From Spongisporangium articulatum (GTDB lineage: Bacteria > Actinomycetota > Actinomycetes > Actinomycetales > Kineosporiaceae), in the NCBI RefSeq assembly GCF_044465595.1, contig NZ_JBITLV010000006.1:62001-126000 (forward strand): a stretch of 64,000 nucleotides of DNA, in the 5' to 3' direction. The notes below the pieces were generated by a model. The model made no database searches, had not been told where the DNA came from, and was given only the letters and a program-made list of their open reading frames with translations. The position numbers were made by a program, and so were the translations under genes. This document shows, piece after piece, positions 45,715 to 54,256 of the stretch (position 1 is its first letter; each line of letters starts with the position of its first letter).

Positions 45715-46131
45715 ATGGGTGCCCGCAGCAAGGCCCGCAAGCGCGCCCTCGACGTCCTGTTCGAGGCCGACCAGCGCGGGCTGGAGCCCCTGGTCCTGGT
45801 GAAGGAACGCCTGGCCGAGCCCGTGGCCGAGCGCGTCCCGCTGCCCGAGTACGCCGTGACGCTGGTCGAAGGCGTGGTCGAGCGGCGGGAGCGGATCGAT
45901 GAGCTGCTCTCGACCTACTCGCAGGGCTGGACCCTGGACCGCATGCCGGCGGTCGACCGGGCCGTGCTGCGGCTCGGGGCGTGGGAGATGCTCTTCAACG
46001 ACGACGTGCCCGACGCGGTCGCCATCGACGAGGCCGTCGAGCTGGTGCGGACGCTGTCCACGGACGACTCGCCCGGGTTCGTCAACGGCCTGCTGGCCCG
46101 CCTGCTCGAGGTGAAGGAACCCCGTTCGTGA
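45715..46131 (+). CDS. nusB: Transcription antitermination factor NusB
   Basis: A 138-residue all-helical RNA-binding protein that, with NusE (S10), assembles on rRNA boxA for antitermination. The helix 1 region MGARSKARKRALDVLFEADQ and the late motif VAIDEAVELVRTLSTDDSPG with FVNGLLARL are diagnostic. The ATG directly abuts the efp stop, the conserved efp-nusB pair. The stop lies inside the left arm of a long terminator-like repeat. Confidence 0.95.
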   Translation: MGARSKARKRALDVLFEADQRGLEPLVLVKERLAEPVAERVPLPEYAVTLVEGVVERRERIDELLSTYSQGWTLDRMPAVDRAVLRLGAWEMLFNDDVPDAVAIDEAVELVRTLSTDDSPGFVNGLLARLLEVKEPRS

Positions 46132-46200
46132 TCATGGAAGAAAGCGGCGCACCCGGGTGACGGGCACGCAACCGCCCCCGCTTTCTTCCATGATCACGAA
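46125..46200. terminator. Perfect 23-bp inverted repeat between nusB and bldD
   Basis: The arm 46125-46147 (starting TTCGTGATCATGGAAG) is perfectly complementary to 46178-46200, with a 30-base loop. The nusB stop codon lies in the left arm. The bldD gene converges from the other side, so this should act on both strands. The arm shares GTGATCATG with the repeat at 43845. Confidence 0.8.
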
Positions 46201-46208
46201 GTGGAGAG

Positions 46209-46706
46209 TCAGTCCTCCGCGGCGACGGCCCGGCGGGCGTCCGCGTTGAGGACCCCCCAGGTGATCAGCTGCTCCGCCAGCACGGCCGGCGGGACGTCGT
46301 AGATCACCGCGAGGGTGCGCAGGTCGTCGGTGCGGATGGAGAGCACCTTGCCGTTGTAGTCCCCCCGCTGCCCCTGGATGGTGGCCGCGTAGCGGGCCAG
46401 TGGGCCGGCCTTCTCGGCCGGCACCGACTGCAGGCGCTCGAGGTCGAGCACCAGCTTCGGCGGCGGCTCGCTACTGCCCGTGGGGGCGGCGTCCGGCAGG
46501 AGCGCCTGGACGGGGACGCCGTAGAAGTCGGCGAGCTCGGCGAGACGCTGGACCGTGACCGCACGGTCGCCGCGCTCGTACGAGCCGACGACCACTGCCT
46601 TCCAGCGGCCCTCGGACTTTTCCTCCACGCCGTGGAGGGACAGACCCTGTTGGGTCCGGATGCCGCGGAGGCGGGATCCCAGAGCGCGGGCGTAATCAGA
46701 TGCCAT
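46209..46706 (-). CDS. bldD: Developmental regulator BldD
   Basis: A 165-residue transcription factor. The N-terminal helix-turn-helix domain (about 5-72) contains IRTQQGLSLHGVEEKS and WKAVVVGSYERGDRAVTVQR, near-identical to Streptomyces BldD. The C-terminal domain holds the cyclic-di-GMP signature RxD-x8-RxxD as RGD (about 112) and RTDD (about 123). In Streptomyces, tetrameric c-di-GMP makes BldD repress developmental genes. I chose ATG 46706 (MASDYARALG) over one five codons earlier because it matches family starts. Confidence 0.95.
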   Translation of the reverse strand: MASDYARALGSRLRGIRTQQGLSLHGVEEKSEGRWKAVVVGSYERGDRAVTVQRLAELADFYGVPVQALLPDAAPTGSSEPPPKLVLDLERLQSVPAEKAGPLARYAATIQGQRGDYNGKVLSIRTDDLRTLAVIYDVPPAVLAEQLITWGVLNADARRAVAAED

Positions 46707-46869
46707 GACGACGATGGTCACGGAGAGTTACAGGCTTCGTCAAGCACAATGCCGAAAATAGTCCCCTGAAGTCGCCACTCGGCGTAGGCGCCGCACCCGG
46801 GAGGCTCACCCCCGGTCACCGGCTGGTAGTGTCGAACCGATCGTGAACGACCTACGGACCATCCTTTAA

Positions 46870-46897
46870 CGACCCGTCCCGTGAGGCGGGAAAGGGA
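46870..46897 (+). promoter_or_regulatory. PyrR-binding hairpin in the pyr operon leader
   Basis: CCCG-TC-CC-GTGA-GG-CGGG (46873-46890) forms the hairpin with the TCCnGnGAGG core that PyrR recognises in RNA. The ribosome site GGGAGG (46892-46897) follows after one or two bases, so PyrR bound with UMP could hide it. Mycobacteria are known to control pyr genes by such translational repression. TAGTGT at 46827-46832 could be the -10 of the operon promoter. Confidence 0.75.
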
Positions 46898-46907
46898 GGT
46901 GCGGCGG

Positions 46908-47498
46908 GTGCCCCCTGCCCAGCCCCAGCCTGTCGAGCTGGCGACCGTTCTCGAGGCCCCGGAGATCTCCCGGGCCCTCACCCGAATGGCCCACGAGATC
47001 ATCGAGCGCAACAAGGGCGCCGACGGCCTCGTCCTCCTCGGCATCCCGACCCGCGGCGTGCACCTGGCCCGCCGGCTGGCCGCGCGGATCGCCGAGTTCG
47101 AGAACCTGGGCGAGGGCGCCGTCCCGGTCGGCTCCCTCGACGTCACCATGTACCGGGACGACCTGCACCGGAACCCGGTCCGGGCCCCGGCCGCCACCGA
47201 ACTGCCGCCCGGCGGCATCGACGAGCGGACCGTCGTCCTGGTGGACGACGTCCTCTACTCGGGCCGGACCATCCGGGCCGCCCTCGACGCCCTCTCCGAC
47301 CTGGGCCGGCCCAACGCCGTCCGGCTGGCCGTACTGGTCGACCGGGGGCACCGGGAGCTGCCGATCCGGGCCGACTACGTGGGCAAGAACCTCCCGACGT
47401 CGCAGTCGGAGCGGGTCCGGGTCCGGCTGCACGAGTCCGACGACTCCGAGGGCGTCTTCATCAGCAAGGGTCTCGACTCATCAGGAGGGCCACTGTGA
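46908..47498 (+). CDS. pyrR: Pyrimidine operon regulator / uracil phosphoribosyltransferase PyrR
   Basis: A 196-residue RNA-binding regulator that also makes UMP from uracil. The PRPP-binding loop is TVVLVDDVLYSGRTIRAALD (about 106-125), with GIPTRGVHLA (about 46) and VTMYRDDLHRN (about 79) also typical. I chose GTG 46908 because GGGAGG lies 10 bases upstream and the earlier GTG at 46881 falls in the loop of the PyrR hairpin. It heads pyrR-pyrB-pyrC-carA-carB-pyrF, all joined by four-base overlaps. Confidence 0.95.
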   Translation: MPPAQPQPVELATVLEAPEISRALTRMAHEIIERNKGADGLVLLGIPTRGVHLARRLAARIAEFENLGEGAVPVGSLDVTMYRDDLHRNPVRAPAATELPPGGIDERTVVLVDDVLYSGRTIRAALDALSDLGRPNAVRLAVLVDRGHRELPIRADYVGKNLPTSQSERVRVRLHESDDSEGVFISKGLDSSGGPL

Positions 47499-48475
47499 GG
47501 CACCTGCTCTCGGCCGACGACCTGGACCGGGCCGCCGCGATCGAGGTGCTCGACGTCGCCGACCAGATGGCGGCCACCCAGCGCCGGGAGATCAAGAAGC
47601 TGCCGACCCTGCGCGGGCGGACCGTGGTCAACCTCTTCTTCGAGGACTCGACCCGCACCCGGATCTCCTTCGAGGCCGCGGCCAAGCGGCTGTCGGCCGA
47701 CGTGATCAACTTCTCCGCCAAGGGCTCCAGCGTGTCCAAGGGGGAGAGCCTGAAGGACACGGCGCTCACCCTGGAGGCGATGGGCGCCGACGCGGTCGTC
47801 GTCCGGCACCCAGTCTCGGGCGCCCCGCACCGGCTGGCCCACGCCGGCTGGATCGGCGGGGCCGTGGTGAACGCCGGCGACGGCACCCACGAGCACCCCA
47901 CCCAGGCCCTGCTCGACGCCTTCACCCTGCGCCGCCACCTGGTCCCTGACATCCACGGGATCGGGCAGGACCTGGCCGGCCGACGGGTGGCGATCGTCGG
48001 CGACGTCCTGCACTCCCGGGTGGCCCGCTCGAACGTCCGGCTGCTGCACACCCTGGGGGCGGACGTCGTCCTGGTCGCCCCGCCGACCCTGCTGCCGGTG
48101 GGTGTCGAGACGTGGCCGTGCGCGACGTCCTACGACCTGGACGCCGTGGTCCGCGGCGAGCACGGCGACCTGGACGCCGTCATGATGCTGCGGGTCCAGC
48201 GCGAACGGATGACCGCCGCCTACTTCCCGAGCGCGCGCGAGTACTCGCGCCGCTACGGCCTCGACGGGGCCCGGCTGGCCAAGCTGCCCGACCATGCGCT
48301 GGTGATGCACCCCGGGCCGATGAACCGTGGCCTGGAGATCTCGGCCGAGGCCGCCGACAGCACCCGCTCGACGGTCGTGGAACAGGTGGCCAACGGCGTC
48401 GCCGTCCGGATGGCCGTGCTCTACCTGTTGCTGGCCGGCAAGACCGAAACGACTGCTGGAGGGACCCTTTCGTGA
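47495..48475 (+). CDS. pyrB: Aspartate carbamoyltransferase catalytic subunit
   Basis: A 326-residue enzyme condensing carbamoyl phosphate with aspartate. The carbamoyl-phosphate site is FFEDSTRTRISFEAAAKRL (about 49-67), followed by FSAKGSSVSKGESLKDT (about 72-88, carrying the active-site Lys), HPTQALLDAFTLRR (about 134) and HPGPMNRGLEI (about 273). There is no pyrI regulatory subunit, as expected for actinobacteria. The GTG overlaps the pyrR stop. Confidence 0.97.
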   Translation: MRHLLSADDLDRAAAIEVLDVADQMAATQRREIKKLPTLRGRTVVNLFFEDSTRTRISFEAAAKRLSADVINFSAKGSSVSKGESLKDTALTLEAMGADAVVVRHPVSGAPHRLAHAGWIGGAVVNAGDGTHEHPTQALLDAFTLRRHLVPDIHGIGQDLAGRRVAIVGDVLHSRVARSNVRLLHTLGADVVLVAPPTLLPVGVETWPCATSYDLDAVVRGEHGDLDAVMMLRVQRERMTAAYFPSAREYSRRYGLDGARLAKLPDHALVMHPGPMNRGLEISAEAADSTRSTVVEQVANGVAVRMAVLYLLLAGKTETTAGGTLS

Positions 48476-49785
48476 CCAGCTACCTGATCCGCGGCGCCGC
48501 GCCGCTGGGCGGGGACGCCCGGGACATCCTCGTCGTGGACGGCGTGGTCGCCGAGCTCGGCACGGGGTTGGACTCGGGCGACGCGCGGGTGGTGGACGCC
48601 GCCGGGCTGGTTGCGCTGCCCGGCCTCGTCGACCTGCACACGCACCTGCGCGAACCCGGGCGTGAGGACGCCGAGACGGTCGCCTCGGGGTCACGGTCGG
48701 CGGCCCGCGGCGGCTGGACCTGTGTGCACGCGATGGCCAACACCGATCCGGTGGCCGACACCGCGGGCGTCGTCGAGCAAGTCTGGCGACTGGGCCGCGC
48801 CGTCGGGCTGGTCGACGTCCGCCCGGTCGGCGCGGTCACCGTCGGGCTGGCCGGGGAGCGCCTGGCCGAGCTCGGCGCGATGGCCGACTCCCCGGCCGGG
48901 GTGCGGGTCTTCAGCGACGACGGGAAGTGCGTGCACGACGCCGTGCTGATGCGCCGGGCGCTCGAGTACGTCAAGGCCTTCGACGGCGTCGTCGCCCAGC
49001 ACGCGCAGGAACCGCGGCTGACCGAGGGCGCGCAGATGCACGAGGGCGTCGTCTCGGCCGAGCTCGGGATGACCGGCTGGCCGGCCGTCGCCGAGGAGTC
49101 GATCATCGCGCGGGACGTGCTGCTGGCCGGGCACGTCGGCTCGCGCCTGCACGTCTGCCACGTGTCCACCGCCGGCTCGGTCGAGATCGTGCGGTGGGCC
49201 AAGTCGCGCGGGATCGCCGTGACCGCCGAGGTCACTCCCCACCACCTGCTGCTGACCGACGAGAACGCCCGCAGCTACGACCCGGTCTTCAAGGTCAACC
49301 CGCCCCTGCGCACCGCCGACGACGTGTCGGCGCTGCGCCAGGCGCTGGCGGACGGCACGATCGACATCGTCGCCACCGACCACGCGCCGCACCCGGTGGA
49401 GGACAAGGACTGCGAGTGGGGGGCCGCCGCGATGGGGATGACGGGGCTGGAGACCGCGCTGGCCGTCGTCCAGGAGGCGATGGTCGAGACCGGGCTGCTC
49501 GACTGGGCCGGCGTCGCCGAGCGGATGTCGGCCGCGCCCGCCAGGATCGGGCGGGTCGCCGGGCAGGGCCGCCCGATCGCCGTCGGCGAACCGGCCCACC
49601 TGACCCTGGTCGACCCGGCCGCCCGGTACGAGTGCGACCCGGCGGCGATGGCCACCCAGGGGCGCAACTCGCCGCTGCGCGGCCGCGAGCTGCACGGCGC
49701 GGTGGTGCACACGTTCTTCGCCGGCCGGGCGACGGTGCTCGACGGGCAGTTGCAGGACGGGGAGCTACAGGAGGTTCTCGTATGA
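48472..49785 (+). CDS. pyrC: Dihydroorotase
   Basis: A 437-residue zinc amidohydrolase (class I dihydroorotase) that closes carbamoyl aspartate to dihydroorotate. Metal ligands are visible in GLVDLHTHLREPGRED (about 47-62), the FSDDGK region (about 144), HVCHVSTAGSVEIV (about 226) and VATDHAPHPVEDKD (about 300). It starts at GTG 48472 with GGAGGG upstream, overlapping pyrB by four bases, and overlaps carA by four at the end. Confidence 0.96.
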   Translation: MTSYLIRGAAPLGGDARDILVVDGVVAELGTGLDSGDARVVDAAGLVALPGLVDLHTHLREPGREDAETVASGSRSAARGGWTCVHAMANTDPVADTAGVVEQVWRLGRAVGLVDVRPVGAVTVGLAGERLAELGAMADSPAGVRVFSDDGKCVHDAVLMRRALEYVKAFDGVVAQHAQEPRLTEGAQMHEGVVSAELGMTGWPAVAEESIIARDVLLAGHVGSRLHVCHVSTAGSVEIVRWAKSRGIAVTAEVTPHHLLLTDENARSYDPVFKVNPPLRTADDVSALRQALADGTIDIVATDHAPHPVEDKDCEWGAAAMGMTGLETALAVVQEAMVETGLLDWAGVAERMSAAPARIGRVAGQGRPIAVGEPAHLTLVDPAARYECDPAAMATQGRNSPLRGRELHGAVVHTFFAGRATVLDGQLQDGELQEVLV

Positions 49786-50924
49786 GTTCGGCAGACATCC
49801 CCGCGGTCCTGGTCCTCGAGGACGGTTCGGTCTGGCGCGGCCAGGCCTACGGCGCCCTCGGGACGACGGTCGGCGAGGCCGTCTTCAACACCGGCATGAC
49901 CGGTTACCAGGAGACGCTGACCGACCCGTCCTACTACGGCCAGGTCGTCGTGATGACGGCCCCGCACATCGGCAACACCGGGGTGAACGACGAGGACGGT
50001 GAGTCCCGCCGGATCTGGGTGTCCGGGTACGTCGTCCGCGACCCCGCCCGGCGCCCCTCCAACTGGCGCTCGCGGCGCGGGCTCGGCGAGGAGCTGGCCG
50101 CCCAGGAGGTCGTCGGCATCAGCCACGTCGACACCCGCTCGATCACCCGGCACCTGCGCGAGCGGGGGGCCATGCGGGTCGGGATCTTCTCCGGTGGGCA
50201 GGCGCTCGTCCGGCCGGTCGAGGAGCTGGTCGAGGAGGTTCGCCGGTCGCCGCAGATGGCCGGTGCCCAACTGGCCGAGGAGGTCAGCACCGGGGAGGCG
50301 TACGTCGTCCCGGCGCAGGGCGAGAAGCGGTTCACGGTCGCCTCGATCGACCTCGGGATCAAATCGATGACCCCCCACCGGATGGCCCAGCGGGGCATCG
50401 AGTCGCACGTGCTGCCCGCGACGGCCTCGATCGACGACGTCCTCGCGGTGAGCCCGGACGGCGTCTTCCTGTCGAACGGCCCGGGGGACCCGGCCACCGC
50501 CGACGCTCAGGTGGCGCTGGTGCGCGAGGTGCTCGCCCGCCGGGTGCCGCTGTTCGGCATCTGCTTCGGCAACCAGGTGCTGGGCCGCGCGCTCGGGTTC
50601 GGCACGTACAAGCTGGGTTACGGCCACCGGGGCATCAACCAGCCGGTGCTCGACCGGCGTACCGGCAAGGTCGAGGTGACGGCCCACAACCACGGGTTCG
50701 CCGTGGACGCGCCGCTGGAGGGCTCGGTCCAGGCCCCCGCCGGGGCCGAGTTCGGGCTCGTCGAGGTCAGCCACGTCTGCCTGAACGACCAGGTGGTCGA
50801 GGGGCTGAACTGTCTCGACCTGCCGGCCTTCTCGGTCCAGTACCACCCGGAGGCGGCGGCCGGACCGCACGACGCCGCCTACCTGTTCGACCGGTTCGTC
50901 GAGGTTATGGAGAACGGCAAGTGA
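49782..50924 (+). CDS. carA: Carbamoyl-phosphate synthase small subunit (glutaminase)
   Basis: A 380-residue glutamine amidotransferase that supplies ammonia to CarB. The N-terminal CPSase_sm domain begins ALVLEDGS-like (AVLVLEDGSVWRGQAYGA) and has FNTGMTGYQETLTDPSY (about 33-49). The class I glutaminase triad is in VPLFGICFGNQVLG (Cys about 264) and SVQYHPEAAAGP (His and Glu about 350). The frame is open far upstream, but ATG 49782 gives normal length and overlaps the pyrC stop. Confidence 0.97.
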   Translation: MSSADIPAVLVLEDGSVWRGQAYGALGTTVGEAVFNTGMTGYQETLTDPSYYGQVVVMTAPHIGNTGVNDEDGESRRIWVSGYVVRDPARRPSNWRSRRGLGEELAAQEVVGISHVDTRSITRHLRERGAMRVGIFSGGQALVRPVEELVEEVRRSPQMAGAQLAEEVSTGEAYVVPAQGEKRFTVASIDLGIKSMTPHRMAQRGIESHVLPATASIDDVLAVSPDGVFLSNGPGDPATADAQVALVREVLARRVPLFGICFGNQVLGRALGFGTYKLGYGHRGINQPVLDRRTGKVEVTAHNHGFAVDAPLEGSVQAPAGAEFGLVEVSHVCLNDQVVEGLNCLDLPAFSVQYHPEAAAGPHDAAYLFDRFVEVMENGK

Positions 50925-53900
50925 AGCGGGACGACATCCAGTCGGTCATGGTGATCGGCTCCGGGCCGATCGTCATCGGGCAGGCCTGCGAGTTCGACTA
51001 CTCCGGCACCCAGGCGTGCCGGGTGCTGCGCGCCGAGGGGCTGCGCGTCGTCCTGGTGAACTCGAACCCGGCCACGATCATGACCGACCCCGAGTTCGCC
51101 GACGCGACGTACGTCGAGCCGATCACCCCCGAGGTGGTCGAGGCGATCATCGCCAAGGAGCGCCCGGACGCGCTGCTGGCCACCCTGGGCGGGCAGACCG
51201 CGCTGAACACGGCGATGTCCCTGCACGCGGCCGGCGTGCTGGAGAAGTACGGCGTCGAGCTGATCGGCGCCAACGTCGCCGCCATCGAGGCGGGCGAGGA
51301 CCGGCAGCTGTTCAAGGGCGTCGTCGAACGGGTGTCGCAGAAGTACGGGCTGGACGCGAGTGTGGCCCGCTCGGTGATCTGCCACTCCATGGACGACTGC
51401 CTGAAGGCGACCGAGGGGCTCGGCTACCCGGTCGTGATCCGGCCGTCCTTCACCATGGGCGGCCTGGGCTCGGGCATCGCCTACGACGAGGCCGACCTGC
51501 GCCGGATCGCCGGGGACGGGCTGCACTACTCGCCGACCACCGAGGTCCTCCTCGAGGAGTCGATCATCGGGTGGAAGGAGTACGAGCTCGAGCTGATGCG
51601 CGACCGCAACGACAACGTCGTGGTGGTCTGCTCGATCGAGAACCTCGACCCGATGGGCGTGCACACCGGCGACTCGATCACGGTGGCGCCCGCGCTGACC
51701 CTGACCGACCGCGAGTACCAGAACCTGCGCGACATCGGCATCGGCGTGATCCGCGAGGTCGGTGTCGACACCGGCGGCTGCAACATCCAGTTCGCGGTGA
51801 ACCCGGCCGACGGGCGCGTCGTCGTGATCGAGATGAACCCGCGCGTGTCCCGCTCGTCCGCCCTGGCCTCCAAGGCGACCGGGTTCCCGATCGCCAAGAT
51901 CGCGGCCCGGCTGGCGGTCGGCTACACCCTCGACGAGATCCCCAACGACATCACCGAGAAGACCCCGGCGTCGTTCGAGCCGACGCTCGACTACATCGTC
52001 GTGAAGGTGCCCCGGTTCGCCTTCGAGAAGTTCCCGGCGGCCGATCCGACGCTGACCACGACCATGAAGTCGGTCGGTGAGGCCATGGCGATCGGCCGGT
52101 GCTTCACCGAGGCGTTGCAGAAGGCTCTCCGCTCCCTGGAGAAGAAGGGCTCGACGTTCCACTGGGACGGCGCCGCACCCGCGGGTGCCGAGCTCGCCGT
52201 GCTGCTGGAGTCGGTGAAGCGGCCCACCGAGGACCGACTGCTCAACGTGCAGCAGGCCATTCGCGGCGGCGCGACGCCCGAGCAGCTGTTCGAGGCCACG
52301 AAGATCGACCCCTGGTTCCTCGACCAGCTGTTCCTCCTCGAGGAGGTGGCGACCGCCGTCCGGGAGGCCGATCAGCTCACCCCCGAACTGCTGCGCGAGG
52401 CCAAGCGGCACGGCTTCTCGGACGTCCAGCTGGCCGCCCTGCGCGGGCTCGGCTCGAGCCCGACGGGGGAGGACGTGATCCGTGGCGTGCGGCACGCGCT
52501 CGGGGTCCGGCCCGTGTTCAAGACCGTCGACACGTGCGCGGCCGAGTTCGCGGCCTCGACGCCCTACCACTACTCGTCGTACGACGAGGAGACCGAGGTC
52601 GTGCCGTCCGACGCCCGCAAGGTCGTGATCCTGGGGTCGGGTCCGAACCGGATCGGGCAGGGCGTCGAGTTCGACTACTCCTGTGTCCATGCGTCTTTCG
52701 CGCTACGTGACGCCGGGTACGAGACGATCATGGTCAACTGCAACCCCGAGACGGTGTCGACCGACTACGACACCTCCGACCGGCTGTACTTCGAACCGCT
52801 CACGCTCGAGGACGTGCTCGAGATCGTGCACGCCGAACAGGCCGCCGGTGAGCTGGTCGGCGTCATCGTTCAACTGGGCGGGCAGACGCCGCTGGGGCTC
52901 GCGGCGCGGCTGAAGGCCAACGGGGTGCCGATCGTCGGCACGTCGCCCGAGGCGATCCACCTGGCCGAGCACCGCGGTGCCTTCGGGGTCGTCCTGGCCG
53001 ACGCTGGGCTGCCCGCGCCCAAGCACGGGACGGCGGTCAGCTTCGGTGAGGCGCGGCGGATCGCCGACGAGATCGGTTACCCCGTGCTGGCCCGGCCCTC
53101 GTACGTGCTCGGCGGGCGCGGCATGGAGATCGTCTACGACGAGGCGCAGCTGGCCGACTACCTGTCCCGCTCGACCGAGATCGGGCCCGATCGGCCGGTT
53201 CTCATCGACCGGTTCCTGGACGACGCGATCGAGATCGACGTCGACGCCCTGTTCGACGGCGAGGAGATGTACCTCGGCGGGATCATGGAGCACATCGAGG
53301 AGGCCGGTATCCACTCCGGCGACTCCTCGTGCGTGCTGCCGCCCGTGACGCTCGGCGCGGGGGAGCTGGAGCGGATCCGGACGTCGACCGAGGCGATCGC
53401 CCGCGGGGTCGGGGTGCGCGGGCTGCTGAACGTCCAGTTCGCTCTCGCCGCAGGCGTTCTCTACGTCCTGGAGGCCAACCCCCGGGCGTCGCGGACCGCA
53501 CCGTTCGTGTCCAAGGCGACCGCCGTGCCGCTGGCCAAGGCGTGCGCCCGGATCATGCTCGGGGCCACCGTCGCGCAGCTGCGCGCCGAGGGGCTGCTGC
53601 CGGCCGACGGCGACGGCGGGCGGATGCCGCTCGAGGCGCCGGTGTCGGTCAAGGAGGCCGTGCTGCCCTTCAAGCGGTTCCGGACGCCGCAGGGTTCGGT
53701 GGTCGACTCGCTGCTCGGACCCGAGATGCGGTCCACCGGTGAGGTGATGGGCATCGACGCCGACTTCCCGCACGCCTTCGCCAAGTCGCAGGCCGCCGCC
53801 TACGGCGGGTTGCCCGACGCGGGGCGGGTCTTCGTCTCCGTGGCCGACGGGGACAAGCGCTCGATCGTGTTCCCGGTGCAGCGGCTGACCCAGCTCGGGT

Positions 53901-54256
53901 TCGAGATCCTGGCCACCGAGGGAACGGCAGAGGTATTGCGCCGCAACGGGATCGGGTCGACGGTGGTGCGCAAGCTCGGCGCCGGCCAGGGGCCGGACGG
54001 CGAACCGACAATCGTCGACCGGATCGCCGCCGGCGAGATCGACATGGTGGTCAACACGCCGTCCGGGCCCGCCGCCCGGGCCGACGGCTACGAGATCCGC
54101 GCGGCCACCACGGCGGTCGACCGGCCGATGATCACCACCGTGCAGCAGTTCGCCGCGGCGGTCCAGGCGATCGAGGCGGCCCGCAACGAGGAGGTCAAGG
54201 TGGCGTCGTTGCAGGAGCACGCGGCCACCCTGCGGGCCCTGCGGGGCGAGGCGTGA
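50921..54256 (+). CDS. carB: Carbamoyl-phosphate synthase large subunit
   Basis: A 1111-residue enzyme with two homologous ATP-grasp halves. The N-half starts SVMVIGSGPIVIGQACEFDY (about 7-26) and has VIEMNPRVSRSSALASKATG (about 303). The C-half repeats these as VVILGSGPNRIGQGVEFDYS (about 568) and LEANPRASRTAPFVSKATA (about 848). The C-terminal MGS-like allosteric domain (from about 960) includes VFPVQRLTQLGFEILATEGT. The length is standard. The GTG overlaps the carA stop. Confidence 0.98.
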   Translation: MKRDDIQSVMVIGSGPIVIGQACEFDYSGTQACRVLRAEGLRVVLVNSNPATIMTDPEFADATYVEPITPEVVEAIIAKERPDALLATLGGQTALNTAMSLHAAGVLEKYGVELIGANVAAIEAGEDRQLFKGVVERVSQKYGLDASVARSVICHSMDDCLKATEGLGYPVVIRPSFTMGGLGSGIAYDEADLRRIAGDGLHYSPTTEVLLEESIIGWKEYELELMRDRNDNVVVVCSIENLDPMGVHTGDSITVAPALTLTDREYQNLRDIGIGVIREVGVDTGGCNIQFAVNPADGRVVVIEMNPRVSRSSALASKATGFPIAKIAARLAVGYTLDEIPNDITEKTPASFEPTLDYIVVKVPRFAFEKFPAADPTLTTTMKSVGEAMAIGRCFTEALQKALRSLEKKGSTFHWDGAAPAGAELAVLLESVKRPTEDRLLNVQQAIRGGATPEQLFEATKIDPWFLDQLFLLEEVATAVREADQLTPELLREAKRHGFSDVQLAALRGLGSSPTGEDVIRGVRHALGVRPVFKTVDTCAAEFAASTPYHYSSYDEETEVVPSDARKVVILGSGPNRIGQGVEFDYSCVHASFALRDAGYETIMVNCNPETVSTDYDTSDRLYFEPLTLEDVLEIVHAEQAAGELVGVIVQLGGQTPLGLAARLKANGVPIVGTSPEAIHLAEHRGAFGVVLADAGLPAPKHGTAVSFGEARRIADEIGYPVLARPSYVLGGRGMEIVYDEAQLADYLSRSTEIGPDRPVLIDRFLDDAIEIDVDALFDGEEMYLGGIMEHIEEAGIHSGDSSCVLPPVTLGAGELERIRTSTEAIARGVGVRGLLNVQFALAAGVLYVLEANPRASRTAPFVSKATAVPLAKACARIMLGATVAQLRAEGLLPADGDGGRMPLEAPVSVKEAVLPFKRFRTPQGSVVDSLLGPEMRSTGEVMGIDADFPHAFAKSQAAAYGGLPDAGRVFVSVADGDKRSIVFPVQRLTQLGFEILATEGTAEVLRRNGIGSTVVRKLGAGQGPDGEPTIVDRIAAGEIDMVVNTPSGPAARADGYEIRAATTAVDRPMITTVQQFAAAVQAIEAARNEEVKVASLQEHAATLRALRGEA

